NCBI RefSeq assembly: GCF_030272615.1
Contig: NC_081411.1
Coordinates: 45,337,517-45,401,516, forward strand
Source: Cryptomeria japonica
Taxonomy: Eukaryota > Streptophyta > Pinopsida > Cupressales > Cupressaceae
Direction of reading: 5' to 3'
Length of the DNA stretch: 64,000 bases
The notes under the pieces were generated by a model, which saw only the letters and a list, made by a program, of their open reading frames with translations, had not been told where the DNA came from and did not search any database. How positions within the stretch are numbered: the stretch's first letter is position 1; the number at the start of each line of letters is the position of its first letter. This document shows positions 12,263-24,281 of this stretch, in pieces. The translations under genes were made by a program, and so were the position numbers.

Positions 12263-12637
12263 TAGCACATAAGAGCAACTTCTTAGCACGTGTGGACTTT
12301 CTGTTAGTGCATCCAAACATCAAATTAGCACGTCAGTTCCAAACAGTAGCGTTTCATCTCAAGGCAAAAAGTGTGTGAAAATATTTAGCACATCAAAGAA
12401 ACAATCTAGCGCGTGGAAGCATCAGTCTAGCGCATGGAGGCTAAACATTAGCGCATTGGGTTCACAGGCTAGTGCGTTGTAGGCCCAGGGTAGCGCATAG
12501 ATTTTTCAAAACAAATAGAAAATATTTTTGAATATTCAAAACTTTAGTGCGTGTCTGGGGGTAGCCTAGCGCCTGTGGTCATTGTTTTAGCGCGTGGGGT
12601 AAATTTTGTAGCGCATATAGTCTCTTTTTTAGCGCGT
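12263..12637 (+). repeat. Motif array A2: same word, 21-bp period (16 copies)
   Basis: Starts at 12263, 12284, 12305, 12326, 12347; 12386, 12407, 12428, 12449, 12470, 12491; 12545, 12567, 12588, 12609, 12630. Steps are 21 bp apart from block gaps (39, 54) and one 22. The words are TAGCACAT, TAGCACGT, TAGTGCAT, TAGCGCGT, TAGCGCAT. Two short frames run through it, giving LAHKSNF-LARVDFL and LARGVNF-VAHIVSF heptads. They have no other sign of being genes. Confidence 0.85.
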
Positions 12638-13103
12638 GATCCAAAACACAAAAACAGAGAGCAAAACAGTGAGGAATTTTCAAAATTTCAAAAACATTTT
12701 CAGAAGCCTTCTCCATCAAACATCATTTTTCATCAAACAAGAATAGCAAAAACAAACTGTTAAGACTATTTCTTACACTAATTTGTGTCAAATCAAACGT
12801 TGTAAAATCCTAAACGAATTGCATGATAAAACATATCTATCTTATCATAATCTGGAAACCTCATCATTTGTATCAACAGAATCCTTTACCATCTGACGGA
12901 TTTAATCTCACAAAAACACTTCTTTAAAATTTTCAAGTTGTCAAATCCAGTCTCCATATCAGGAAGCTTTTATCCATATCATTTGACACACTTTGTCGTG
13001 AAGGGGCATCTAAACCTTCACTTTGATAGAGTAAGATTTGAAATTTTTCAAACAAGATCAACTAAATCCAAACAAATCAAAGGAAACCATTGATCACTCA
13101 TGC

Positions 13104-13487
13104 ATGACTAATCCTCATATTTTGAGAAGAAAGAACCTTTATCGTAACGTCACGTTGAAGAAACAACAAAGTTTTTCCAAATTCATCAAGAGAAACAAGT
13201 TCTTATACATCAATCATCAACTATTCAAATCTCATCGGGTATTTCTTCATCACGTCAAACGTTATATCCAAAACAAATCCAACGAATTTCACAAGGAACC
13301 CTTGAAGACAAGAGCCTACTGTCAAAAGTCTGTTTTTAATCAAACCATAAACCGCAGTGGAAAAATCAATCCAACATTCTTACCCGACGAGTGTATCACT
13401 TATAACATATCTCGACCAGAACCACCCATCCCCGAGCAACATATCAATGAGGCTTTTGTCCCTTTCATCACTGAAAGTTTCTACTAA
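13104..13487 (+). CDS. Small ORF immediately upstream of E1 gag
   Basis: A 127-codon frame from ATG 13104 (the frame is open from 13038) ends TAA one base before the gag ATG. It is basic and Asn/Lys/His-rich, with no recognised domain. Its last 25 residues include PEPPIPEQHINE, which resembles the PEQHIPEQRIPE repeats inside gag, so it may be an out-of-frame relic of a longer gag N-terminus or a leader peptide. It is unusual in being intact while gag next to it has nine stops. Low confidence that it is translated. Confidence 0.3.
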   Translation: MTNPHILRRKNLYRNVTLKKQQSFSKFIKRNKFLYINHQLFKSHRVFLHHVKRYIQNKSNEFHKEPLKTRAYCQKSVFNQTINRSGKINPTFLPDECITYNISRPEPPIPEQHINEAFVPFITESFY

Positions 13488-13488
13488 A

Positions 13489-15375
13489 ATGTATGTTACT
13501 CGCTCTCAAAGAAACAAACAAAGTGAGACACACACTGAGTCTAGTATGAATCGAAGATTATCAAATCCTTTTGAAGTTCCACCCTTAGAAGAACCTGAAA
13601 TTACTGAAGCACTTCTTCAAGAATGTCAGGAAAACCCTTCATTCCAAAAGCTTGTAGAAAGGCTCATGGAAAATGACAAAGAAAAATATCTGCTCATGCT
13701 TACAAGTAAAGGTGTTAAACTTCCCGAAGATTTAGACTCAAACATCTTTAAAACTGGATCTCAACAATATGCATATCGAGAACAACAAAGAGAAGAAGAA
13801 ACTCATAACTTTGAACAACCCACACCTGAGCAACACATTCCAGAACAACGCATACCAGAAATGCGTATACCCGAACTAGAAACACCAGAGCAAAATATAC
13901 CATTTACCACACCTTTTCAGCTAAGAACAAATACAAGGGAAGAACTTTTCCCTTGATAAGACAATATACCTTTGGCTGCCCTTACTCAACAAATGCAAAT
14001 GTTGCAAAGGTAAATACAAGATATGCAACAAGGAACAACCATGCGGTACTCTTTAAACAAAATCTTTCCTTATCCATTTGATAGAAGATTAAACATAGTA
14101 CCTTTTTCTCCAAACTCAGACGTTCCCAAATTTGATAAATATGATGGGAAAAGTGATCCCCAAGATCATGTTCGAAAATTTTGCAAAATGAGCCTTGAAT
14201 TTGCTCATGATGACACCTATTTGATGAGGTTATTCCCAAGAAGCTTGGGAGGGCAAACCATGGAATGGTTATCCAAATTTACACCACCTGTCAGATCATT
14301 TGATGAATTGGTTAACAAATTCATAACCCAATATTCCTATAACATCCAACATGCCATAACCATGCTAGATGTTTGCAACACCAAACAAAAGAATAATGAA
14401 ACATTCATGGTATTCCTTCAATGCTGGTGACGTATGGTATCCAGATATCCTTGAGATATTCCCGAGAAGGAGAAAATGGAAATCTTCATCGATAACTTGA
14501 ATAGTGAAATGAGTTACAGACTAAAACTTCAATGCATACCATCTTTCGCTAAATTAATTGGCATTCAAGTAGAAGAAGCATGTGTCAAAAAGGGAACACT
14601 CAAATTCTACAAGGAAGGAACAAACTCATCAAACTACAATAACCAGAACAACACCAACCTTGACAAATCTCGATTTTGGACTCGAAACAAGAACGAAGGC
14701 AACAATGAAACACATGATCCCAAATCTAAGCAACCAGTACTCGCATTATCTGGAAATCCTCAAAACACAAAAAATCCTAAAAATGCTAATCCAAATGCTA
14801 ACACATATGCACAAAACACTGATCAAGGACAACTCAACACAAACAACACCAATGATACTCAAAACAAAAACATGAATCCAGGACCTAACAACAATTCATG
14901 CAACAACACAAACAATTTCTAAAAGCGTATCTTCACACCACTGGGGCAATCACTAGAATCAGCATTTAGAGAACTTTTGGCACACAAGATTCTTTTCTTG
15001 CCTCCAATCAGCAAGTATGAACCTCAAATCAAACCACCTTGGTGGAATGATTCACACTATTGTGATTACCATCGTAACAAGGGTCATCAGACAAATGATT
15101 GCATGAGGTTAAAACACGTGGTGCAAGATATGATTGATCGAGGTGACTTAACAATAGATGGTCTCAAAACAAATGGTGATCATGGAGCCTTTAAAAATCC
15201 TCTTCCAAATTACAAAGATGGAGCTTCAACCTCGAACGATACACGCGGAGCTCGTATCAACCATATTTACAACAACACCATAAATCACATATCAACTGAA
15301 GATCATCAAGTAAATGTCATCACCATCCGAGATAAGCGTGATCATGAATCTGTCAATGTAACAACCCAAACTTAG
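13489..15375 (+). pseudogene. gag: E1 gag (Tat type), decayed
   Basis: ATG 13489 opens MYVTRSQRNKQ, a typical plant Gypsy gag start. Residues about 105-130 hold PEQ-IPE repeats. The capsid core follows (DVPKFDKYDGKSDPQDHVRK to the FDELVNKFITQY region), then an Asn-rich linker and a nucleocapsid-like CDYHRNKGHQTNDC knuckle near 15062-15105, followed by the LKHVVQDMIDRG helix usual in this clade. All parts lie in one frame. In-frame stops at 13954, 13957, 14011, 14428, 14452 and 14920 break it. Gag would build the cytoplasmic particle that packages the RNA; this copy cannot. Confidence 0.85.
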
Positions 15376-15483
15376 AAATATGTCCTGAAAGGACATACTG
15401 CACCTACAACTATCACCCCAAAAATCCAATATGACTTGGTTAGCCAACTCTGTAAAACTCCAGCATAGATATCTATACTAGAA

Positions 15484-16058
15484 TTGATGAAACTATCACC
15501 AAAGCATAAAGACATATTAGAACAAGCGCTATTGGAAACCAATGTACCTCAAAATTTGGATAAGGATAAATTTCAAGCCATGGTTGCCCATATGACTGGA
15601 CCTCATAACCTCACCTTCTCAGAACATGACGATGCTTCCTTAATCCATCTGCATAATACTCCTCTCCATATTGAAGTCATTGTTTACAAACACCGAGTAA
15701 AAAGAGTCCTAATAGATGGAGGAGCCGGACTTAATATATGTACTTTAAAGCTTATCCATACATTAGGCTTCTTAGAAGAATCTATTGATCCCTGCAAGAA
15801 GATTACCATAAAGGCATATGATGATGAGGAAAGATCCTCTAAAGGAACTATAATATTACCCATTCAAGTAGGATCAATACAAAAGGATACTATATGTCAG
15901 GTCTTGGACATAGACCTTACCTACAATATTTTATTAGGGCGACCCTAGATACATGAAATGCAAGCAGTACCTTCTACGTATCACCAGTGTGTCAAATTTC
16001 CTTATGACGGACAAGAGGTCTCCATATCTGCTGATCACAATCTATTTCAACATTGCAA
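15484..16058 (+). pseudogene. pol: E1 aspartic protease domain, decayed
   Basis: Same frame as gag. The active-site motif is DGGAGLN (15715-15735, after VKRVLI), the Gly-variant of the DTG/DSG loop common in Tat elements. It is followed by the flap-to-end segment ILLGRP (15930-15947) and, after a TAG at 15946, IHEMQAVPSTYHQCVKFPYDG, which closes the retropepsin fold. Further stops at 15373 and 15466 separate it from gag. Near 16058 the frame shifts by one base, and all downstream pol domains are in the next frame. Confidence 0.8.
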
Positions 16059-16060
16059 AG

Positions 16061-17533
16061 CAATTGGGGGCAGCCCAAGACAGTTTGGTTCCTCATAATA
16101 GAGAAAAGCAATGATCTTCAACATCAGATCAACAAATAACACAATCCAACTCCTTATGGGGAGACTTCAAACAGCACATGCAAATCAAAGACCACGGTAT
16201 GGGGGAATAATCTTTGGAGCCTTTATGTTTGGCCAAATTGCCAACATCACCTAGATCTTATGGATTGCCTACTACATCAACGCATCTGGTCACTTAGCCT
16301 ATCACTAAATTTGATGGTTCCTTCATCCAATTGGGCACTCTGGCACATGAATCAGAAGATAAGGATATTCTTAGCTAGTTATACAAAGATGAGAAAGAAG
16401 ATAATAGAGCAGCTACTCTGGATATTGTTCTACCTACACACCTATATGGAAAAGGATACTTGATCATGCAGCAAATGGGATATGATGGTAAAGGACCTAT
16501 TGGGAAACGCAAGGAAGGAGTCACTGAACCTATAAATCTTTCTTCACAACCCAATAGAAACAAAGCAGGCTTGGGTTGTGAGCTCACCTTCCTATTAAAA
16601 AGGCCACCCCACCTAGCTATAAAACCTCAATGGAAAGTAAAGACGAAGTACAAAGAAGAATCCTGGCAGGAAGCACTCTTTGAATCAGCAGAAACAATCC
16701 GCAAGGCACGGGAACATCAAGATCAGAAGTTATATCAAGAAAAACTTCTAAAACACAAAAGGGCCATATCTACAGCAATAGCTCATATTCAAACACCAAT
16801 ATCTCAAGAAACAATAAAATCATCTCTAGATACCATTATTCCTCCCTGAAGAAGCACAGTCTATGAACAAATACAGAAAATAGAAGACAACTCTAACACA
16901 GAATCAACAAAAACTATCAAAATGGCATCTATCATCAAAGATTTGTTTTCACCATACAACATACTAGTTTACAGCACTGATAGAATCTGGGACGATGCCT
17001 CGGAGACTGATTCCAATGAATATGAATGGGGTACCTGTTCCAATGCTAATATAGATATCCCTAATGATACTGATTCTATATTTCTTTCTCAAGAAGAACA
17101 TAACGCAGAAGATAGACCTCTTGAATTTGGAACGCAGAATATCTATGACACCAAGGAAAGCGAGTAGGAACATTATGAACAAGTATATGCGGAAGATAAT
17201 ACCATCAAAGACATCGACGAAATCCTGGACTTCTTTAAAACCAAGAACAATCACGATGAAAACTCTGTCCTAACACTCACAATAGCCAAACTGGATCCAC
17301 CTAACGATTCCTTACCACTTGTCTTTCCTGACCTAATCGACTGGGATGAACCTGAAATCCATGATATACCAATTTTCCCAGATGATGAATCTATTATCCA
17401 TTACCTATGTACCGTAAATCAAGAAATAGACTCTACCAGTGAAAAAAGTAATGATGTCTACAAACTAGGGAGTGCCAAGTCTCTCAGTCACAAAAATAAA
17501 CCAAATGAAGGATCTGATGCTGAAAACCAGTCA
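16061..17533 (+). pseudogene. pol: E1 pol linker with G-patch domain
   Basis: Frame 2. At 16466-16590 the translation has MGYDGKGPIGKRKEG...GLGCE, a G-patch: aromatic-Gly spacing typical of RNA-binding proteins and found between protease and RT in some retroelements. It is followed by a basic helical segment (QEALFESAETIRKAREHQDQ region, about 16660-16740) and a long acidic Asp/Glu-rich linker (16922-17520). The first 400 bp carry four stops, then TGA 16847 and TAG 17165. No intron of the Ogre kind could be recognised between protease and RT. Likely role: RNA binding by the protease-RT precursor (inference). Confidence 0.65.
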
Positions 17534-19084
17534 ATGGCAGCTCTAGATCACAAAAAAGTAAAAATAAAGGACGCATCTGAGGGTGAAAACATTTTTAAGG
17601 CACCTAATGATGGGAGAATTGACACTCTTCCTGAGTACTTTCATGAGCGATCACCCATATTGATTGAGCCCACTCAATCAATCAACATTGGCACCACGGA
17701 CGCAGTTAGGAACCTACACCTTGCAGAATCTCTAACAGAGGAAGAAAGATCAGCATTCATCATCTTGTTTAAAGAACAAAAAATTAACTTTGCTTGGTCC
17801 TATGCTGATATGCCTGGAGTGGATCCACACTTAATCATGCATCACTTGTCCATCTCTTCAGGAGTTAAACCAGTCAAGCAAAAGCTACGAAAAATGAATC
17901 CACAGGTGGCACTCATGGTCAAAACTGAACTAAAGAAATTATTAGATGTCGGATTCATCCGACCCATTGACTATGCAGAATGGATTTCCAACATCATTCC
18001 AGTATCAAAACCAGATGGTAGTATCAGAATATGCACTTACTTTAGAGACATCAACAAAGCTTGTCCAAAGGACGACTTTCCTCTGCCCAGTATCGACATA
18101 ATTGTAGATCTCATTGTAGGCCATGCAATGCTCTCACTAATGGATGGTTTCTCAGGCTATAATCAAATCAAAATAGCCCCAAAAGATCAAGATAAAACCG
18201 CGTTCACCTATCCTTGGGGAACGTACTATTGGAATGTTATGCCTTTTGGCTTAAAGAATGCAGGGGCCACTTATCAAAGAGCAATGACAACAATATTGCA
18301 TGACATGATGCACACATTTATGGAAGACTATGTGGATGATTTACTAGCTAAATCCTTCACCAGAGCAGAACATGTTGGCATCCTAACAAAGATCTTTGAT
18401 CAATTGGAGAAATTCCAAGTCAGGCTCAACCCTAAGAAGTGTGTCTTCGGGGTTACATCAAGCAAGTTACTAGGCTACATTGTCTTAGCTAAAGGTATTG
18501 AAGTAGATCCAGCAAAGGTACAAGCCATTATGGACATGCCACCATCGAAGAATATCAGTCAACTCAGATCTCTACAAGGACGACTTCAATCAATCAGGCG
18601 ATTCATCGCTCAGCTAGTAGATAAAAGTCTACCATTTAACCATTTACTACACAAAAATGTACCATTCAAATGGGAGACCAAGTGTGCAGAATCTTTTTAC
18701 CAAATCAAACAGTACCTGATGAATCCATCAGTTCTAGTACCACTAGTCACAGGAAAGCCTCTTATCCTATATATGTCAACAACAGATATATCGCTAGGGG
18801 CACTATTGGCACAAGAAGATCAACAAGGGAAGGAACGTGCCATATATTACATCAGTAGAACATTGAATGGCTATGAACTCAACTATACATTCATTGAAAA
18901 GGCTTGCCTAATAGTGGTCTTCGCATCTCAAAAGTTCCAACATTATATGCTAGCACACACCATTAAGTTAGTCGCAAAAATTGATCCTCTCAAATATCTA
19001 CTCAGTAAGGCAGCTCTTAAAGGTCGATTGGCTAAATGGGTCATGATTCTCAGTGAATTTGACATCCAATACATAGAAAGATGA
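17534..19084 (+). pseudogene. pol: E1 reverse transcriptase and first RNase H
   Basis: A 516-codon open stretch, the best preserved part of E1; the frame is open back to 17168. RT: FIRPIDYAEWISNIIPVSKP, then IRICTYFRDINKACPKDDFP (usual YRDLN region), LSLMDGFSGYNQI, and the catalytic YVDDLL at 18329-18346. RNase H follows (AIYYISRTLNGYELNYTFIEKACLIVVFA, about 18835-18940), but its usual first DAS motif reads TTDIS. The stretch ends at a TGA where the connection to the next domain continues in the same frame (AIKGQAIADQ). One changed core residue: the Val-Asp/Tyr of the VDYR motif is Thr-Tyr. Confidence 0.85.
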
Positions 19085-19600
19085 GCGATCAAAGGACAAG
19101 CAATTGCAGATCAGTCTGCTGAAGCACCGCTACCAGGCAAACACACCATGGAGATTGAATTTCTAGATAGGGATGTTCTTGCTCTTTCTACCAGACAATG
19201 GACCCTATATTTTGACGGATCCTATACGCAACATGGTTCAGGTGCTAGCATTCTGTTCATCACTCCTGAAGGACACACTATACCAAGATCATATAGGCTT
19301 ATGTTTCCATGCACAAATAATGTGGTTGAATATGAGGCATTGGTTATAGGCATCAAAATGGTCGTAGAATAGAAAATCATAGAGTTAAAGTTCTATGGAG
19401 ACTCACAACTAGTCGTCCATCAAATCAACAATGACTATCAGACAAAGGATGACAAGCTACTACCCTACAAACGAATGGTGGATGACTTCAAACAATATTT
19501 TGTACACATTACCTTTGAGCAAATACCGAGATTGAACAACAAAGCAGCCAATGCAATGGCTACTATTGCTTCATTACTACAAATTCCAGAGCAACAGAGT
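19085..19600 (+). pseudogene. pol: E1 second, archaeal-type RNase H (aRNH)
   Basis: Same frame as RT. LYFDGSYTQHGSGAS (about 19205) supplies the first Asp, TNNVVEYEALVIG (about 19315) the Glu, and YGDSQLVVHQI (about 19395) the second Asp of a type-I RNase H unrelated to the preceding one. RLNNKAANAMATIAS gives the terminal Asn/Asp helix. A TAG at 19370 interrupts it. Tandem RNase H domains with this second copy define the Tat lineage of plant Gypsy elements; the extra enzyme is thought to help remove RNA primers. Confidence 0.8.
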
Positions 19601-20950
19601 CGTTACGAGTTCCTGGTAGAGCAACTGTTCTCCCTAGCCTATGACCACTCCAAATCCCATGTTATCTATGCCTTGACTAGTTCAGATTCTCCATTATATG
19701 GACCAATATATGACTACCTCAAACACAATATCTTACTAATTGACCAATCCCGTAACCAAAAATGTAACTTTATCCGACAAGCTGCTCATTACACCCTTAC
19801 CGCTGATACTTTGTATCGTTGAGGTCTAGATGGTACTCTTCTTCGTTGCCTTGATCGTAATGATTCTGATTCCGCTTTACATGAGCTTTACGAAGGTATT
19901 TGTGGCACACATTCAAGTGGCACTACTCTTGCTAAAAAGCTTCTAAGGATGGGATACTACTAGCCTACAATGGAGAAAGACTCATATCACTTCGCTAAGA
20001 AATGTCCTAAATGCCAGATCCATGGTAATCTGATACATGCACCAGCACAGGAACTACAGCCATTTACAACATCCTAGCCCTTTTGTCAGTGGGGACTGGA
20101 CTTAGTAGGCAAAATTCATCCTTCATCTTCAAATGGACACAAGTTCATTATAACAGCAACAGAATACTTTACCAAATGGGTAGAAGCAGTTCCCATGACC
20201 ACAGTGACTGGGAAACAAATTGCCTCTTTTATCCTCAATTATCTGATCTGCAGATATGGTATTCCAAGTTCAATCATCACAGATAATGGATGGCCTTTCA
20301 AAAATCAAGATGTCCAAGAACTATGTGAAAAATTCAAAATCCAACATAGGTTCTCTACACCATACTACCCACAGGGAAATGGTCAAGCGGAAGCATCTAA
20401 CAAGACAATACTAAAAATCCTCAAGAAAACAATGAATGATGCAGGCAAGGATTGGCACGTAGAACTCAATCCAGCACTTTGGGCATATAGAACCAGCATC
20501 CGTACACCTACAGGAGCAACACCATACTCATTAGTATATGGATCAGAAGCCATTTTACCCCTGGAAGTAGAAATCCCATCTCTCAGAGTCTCTTTGAAAG
20601 GCTTAATCCCAGATAAAGAGTATCGAGTTAACCGATTGTAAGACCTTGAACTATTAGATGAAAGACGTCAGCATGCATATACTCATCTCAAAGCATATCA
20701 ACAATGCATGTGCAGGAGCTACAATCACAAAGTCATCCCCCGCAACTTCAAGGTTGGTGACCTAGTCCTCAAAGAAAATCCAAGAAATCAGCAAGATTGA
20801 GAAAAGAAAGGGAAATTTGAACCTAACTAGTTGGATCCCTATGTTATCATATCAGTCTATAGATCAGGTGCCTATCAGCTAACAATTTCAGAAGGAGATG
20901 TGCTTGACGAACCAACTAACAACATCCATCTAAAGAAGTACTACACTTAA
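19601..20950 (+). pseudogene. pol: E1 integrase
   Basis: Zinc-binding HHCC region at about 19880-20010 (LHELYEG...THSSG...CPKC). Catalytic core: first Asp in GLDLVGKI (20095-20118), second in ITDNG (20276-20290), Glu in NGQAEASN (20381-20404). C-terminal part (KVGDLVL, SGAYQLT, HLKKYYT) ends at TAA 20948-20950. Stops at 19820, about 19960, about 20075, 20639, about 20800 and about 20830 break it. All catalytic residues are present between the stops. Confidence 0.85.
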
Positions 20951-22208
20951 GTAGCCTCATGCACGGAAAAAGCCAAAATACTATTTGTCCGTCTAAAAAA
21001 CTATCAGCCATTGCCCGACACTTAGCACATATCCACTCAAGACATACTTAGCGTAGTCACTATCCTGGTTTATCCATATATATATCCTCTTACCACAAAT
21101 CCACCATGGCTTCAAAATCACTGTACATATTCACATCAAGAGGCACACTTAGCTAGGGGCATTCCAATCATCTAAATATTACAAACATTCAAGACATCAA
21201 GGCTATTTGCAAAACTCAAAAGCATGACATCCAACAACCAAAAATGACGCTTCATCACAAAACAAAAAAATTCACAAAAATACCAAGGATGGATGATTTT
21301 CTGAAGTACTGGATGTTGCATTATCGCATAAAATCTTGACTAGTTTTGCATTTTGAACTTTTTTTGATTATTTGGATTCTCTTCCTTCTCTCACTAAATG
21401 CTTCATAGCTAGAGATCATGAGGAACTTCCAATATTTTCTTAGTCTTCTGTCTGGGAGGCAATCACTTGTACTATGTGAATACTTGCCTTGAGACATGAT
21501 ACGTCAAATATCACTGAAGGCCTGATTCCACTTCACACATACAAATGATTTAATCTTGTCTATTTACGCAATACGCACTTAGGTCGTCCTGGTTCAATTA
21601 TACCTTGATGCTTGTGCTATCTTACAAAATCAAATATCATGTAAATTTTTCTCAGGTCTTTATGGTTCAATTATACCATTATGCTTGTATAAATTTTCAA
21701 CATATCCTAAACAAATCAATGCTCAATGATGATATCTACAAAGAAAGCAAACAAATGGCTATATCGGATGGCAAATACAGAATGAGGATGCTACCAAAAA
21801 CATAGTTGCATATCATTTTACAATTAGTTGCATATCATTTTAACATAGTTGCATATCATTTTAACATCGTTGCATATCATTTTACAATTAGTTGCATATC
21901 ATTTCACATGTTTGCATATTATTTTACATTTAGTTGCATATCAAATCATACATCTCATTTTAAAGATACATCTCACAGCATATAAAAATATACATCCTAC
22001 ATCATACATTATATCATATATTTACAGCATTGCATCATCATAAAGAAATAACCCACATAACATACATCCATATAAACACACCACATGATCAAAAAAAATG
22101 GTGTTGTATATATATATCTCAAAAATGATCAAAATGTACAAAATGTATCAACACTGTGTCCAGTACAAAGAATAACAATGATAAAAAATACAACAGAGAC
22201 CATGTCTC
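20951..22208 (+). other. E1 spacer between integrase and antisense gene
   Basis: About 1.26 kb AT-rich sequence with no supported gene on either strand. It contains a minisatellite (21805-21945) and a short (TA)n run at 22108-22120. It would be the 3' end of both the sense pol and the antisense PMD transcripts. Confidence 0.5.
21805..21945 (+). repeat. Minisatellite, about 21-22 bp, 7 copies
   Basis: GTTGCATATCATTTTA units start at 21805, 21827, 21848, 21869, 21891, 21911 and 21933 (steps 22, 21, 21, 22, 20, 22). Unlike arrays A1-A3 the whole unit is conserved, so this is ordinary tandem duplication. Confidence 0.85.
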
Positions 22209-24281
22209 TCAAGTATGACTATCCCTTGATGGAGATGGTCTAGCTCCAGATGCACCCACCCCTGGATCCCTAGGAGGGTCCTGTCTTAGTGGCCCTGTCA
22301 CACCTCAGCTCTCAGACCGCGACCCAGTATCTCGAGATCGACTAGATCTCGACTGTGCAAAGCTCTGTACTCACCGGTCCCTGGGTACCGCAGCCTCATA
22401 GTGCCGCCGATAGTACTCCACCTCCTAAGCTCTCAGTGCTAGCTCTCTTAAGGTGTCTCTCATCGGACCACCTGCAGTTGCTCTCTGCATGCTGGACACC
22501 ACCTCCTCCGCTCGTTCCCTCTGCTCTATCTCGGTATCCCGCTCAGTGGTCAACTAAGAAATCTGTCGCTGATATGTCAAAATCTGTGCCTGCAGCTGCT
22601 GTACAGTCACTTGTAGGGTCCGGATCTACGCATCCTCAACATGTGTAGGGATCTGAACCCATAGTGGTACCTGTACAGGGGCAACCCCTCCAACCCTACC
22701 TGTCCTCGATGCTGGAGGCGGGAGCACATATGTCCTCCTCCTCTGCGCTGGTCACCTCGCCTCATCAGTGTCCCCCACTGCAGCTAGCACCTCCCCCACT
22801 CTCCCCTCTCCATCAGCTCCAATAGCTAAGCCACCTCTCCCCCTGTCTAACACCCCCTGTCTCACCACTCTCTCCACACCCCTATCTCCTCTCCTAGCTC
22901 TACCTCCCTGCCTCCCTCTAGCTCCTCTCCCTTGTCCATCTCCTCCATCCTCTCCATCATCATCATCATCTCCCTCTCCCTCCTCCTCATCGGAATCAAA
23001 AGCTAGCCTCATCTCATCAGGATCAAATATCCTGGCCACCGCCCGCACAGCAAACAATCTGGCGAACTCATCAGTCATGCTCGCATCCTGAATCTCAGGG
23101 GCATAATCCCATATCTGCCCCGCCAACCTGACAAACTCCTCCACCGCCACTGCACTATCAATGGTCGGACCCTAATCCGCTACATCCTGCTGCCGCCATG
23201 CATATAGGCACGCTCCCTGTGGAATACCCTGCTGGCGCCCAAACTGCCTCAAAACTCGAGTCACCACAACCTCTCTATCATAAACGGGGTCCTCTCGATC
23301 AGGTATCTAGTCATAAAAACAAAGGGCATCTCCAGCCCGTCCTCTGCCCACACCTCGCATCCTGTATACAGTTGCCAGGTGACCATATCTATATTATCAA
23401 GTACTCTCCTCCAATGCTCTAGTTTGCCCAGCTTATGCTGGACAACTAGACCCCTATATCCATATGCATATGCGCATCCCATAGGCCTGTCCCTGTCTGC
23501 TAGTGGCCTCATCGCTGGAATGTGCTCTTAGTACCATACCTGTAACAGTGTCACGCTAGTTGACAAACTGTCGTAACCAAGGTATACCACCTCATGTAGA
23601 CCCCTATATAGATGGGCCAACATAGCTGATCCCCATAAAAATCTCTACCCTTGTGTCACCATCTCCTCCAATACCAGCCCCCATCCCACAAAGAATCCCT
23701 TTGACCTGCGATCAGGACAAAGGAATCCACCAATAAACCCTGCTAGTACAGATGGCAGTGGCATATAATCCAGGTCCAAAAAATCCTGCCACAGGATCTC
23801 ATAGCCGCAAACCATCTCATCATGGAAGATACGGTGTAGTGGCTCTGTCCCACCCTCCTCCAAATACTCATATGGTAGTAGTGCACCTACAATGGGAATC
23901 CACAGGATCCTGTAACAGTCCTCTGGTGTGACTGTCATCTCTCTAGTAGCAAAATGGAAGGTGTTTGTGTCGCTATGCCACCTCTCTGCTAATGTTGTCA
24001 GTAGCCCTCGGTTCATAGCGAACCGAGGCATATCCAAAAGGGAGGTCAACCCACATCTCTCAATGATATCCAGGTCGGTCTGAGTCAACCGCGGTATCAA
24101 TGTCCACGGTCTCGGAAATCTCTCCCTCGACTGAACCACACCTAATCGCTCCTATCAATAAGCAAAACAAATCCAATATCAGTTTCCACATCAAAACAAC
24201 GATATCAAAATCAAACTCACATCAACAACATGAAACAATTTGCTCATCTACATCAAGTTCAAAATCCTATCATTTCATATC

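Noticed and set aside
10657-12637. CRISPR-like array (regularly spaced repeats)
   Set aside because: The repeat is only 8 bp, the spacing is 13 bp, and the setting is a plant retrotransposon leader. No cas genes.
13038-13103. N-terminal extension of the small ORF upstream of gag
   Set aside because: The frame is open but begins at TTG. The first in-frame ATG is at 13104.
22355-23091. Plus-strand Pro/Ser/Leu-rich frames (22355-22648, 22768-23091)
   Set aside because: They are mirror frames of the acidic and Arg/Gly-rich tail of the antisense PMD gene.
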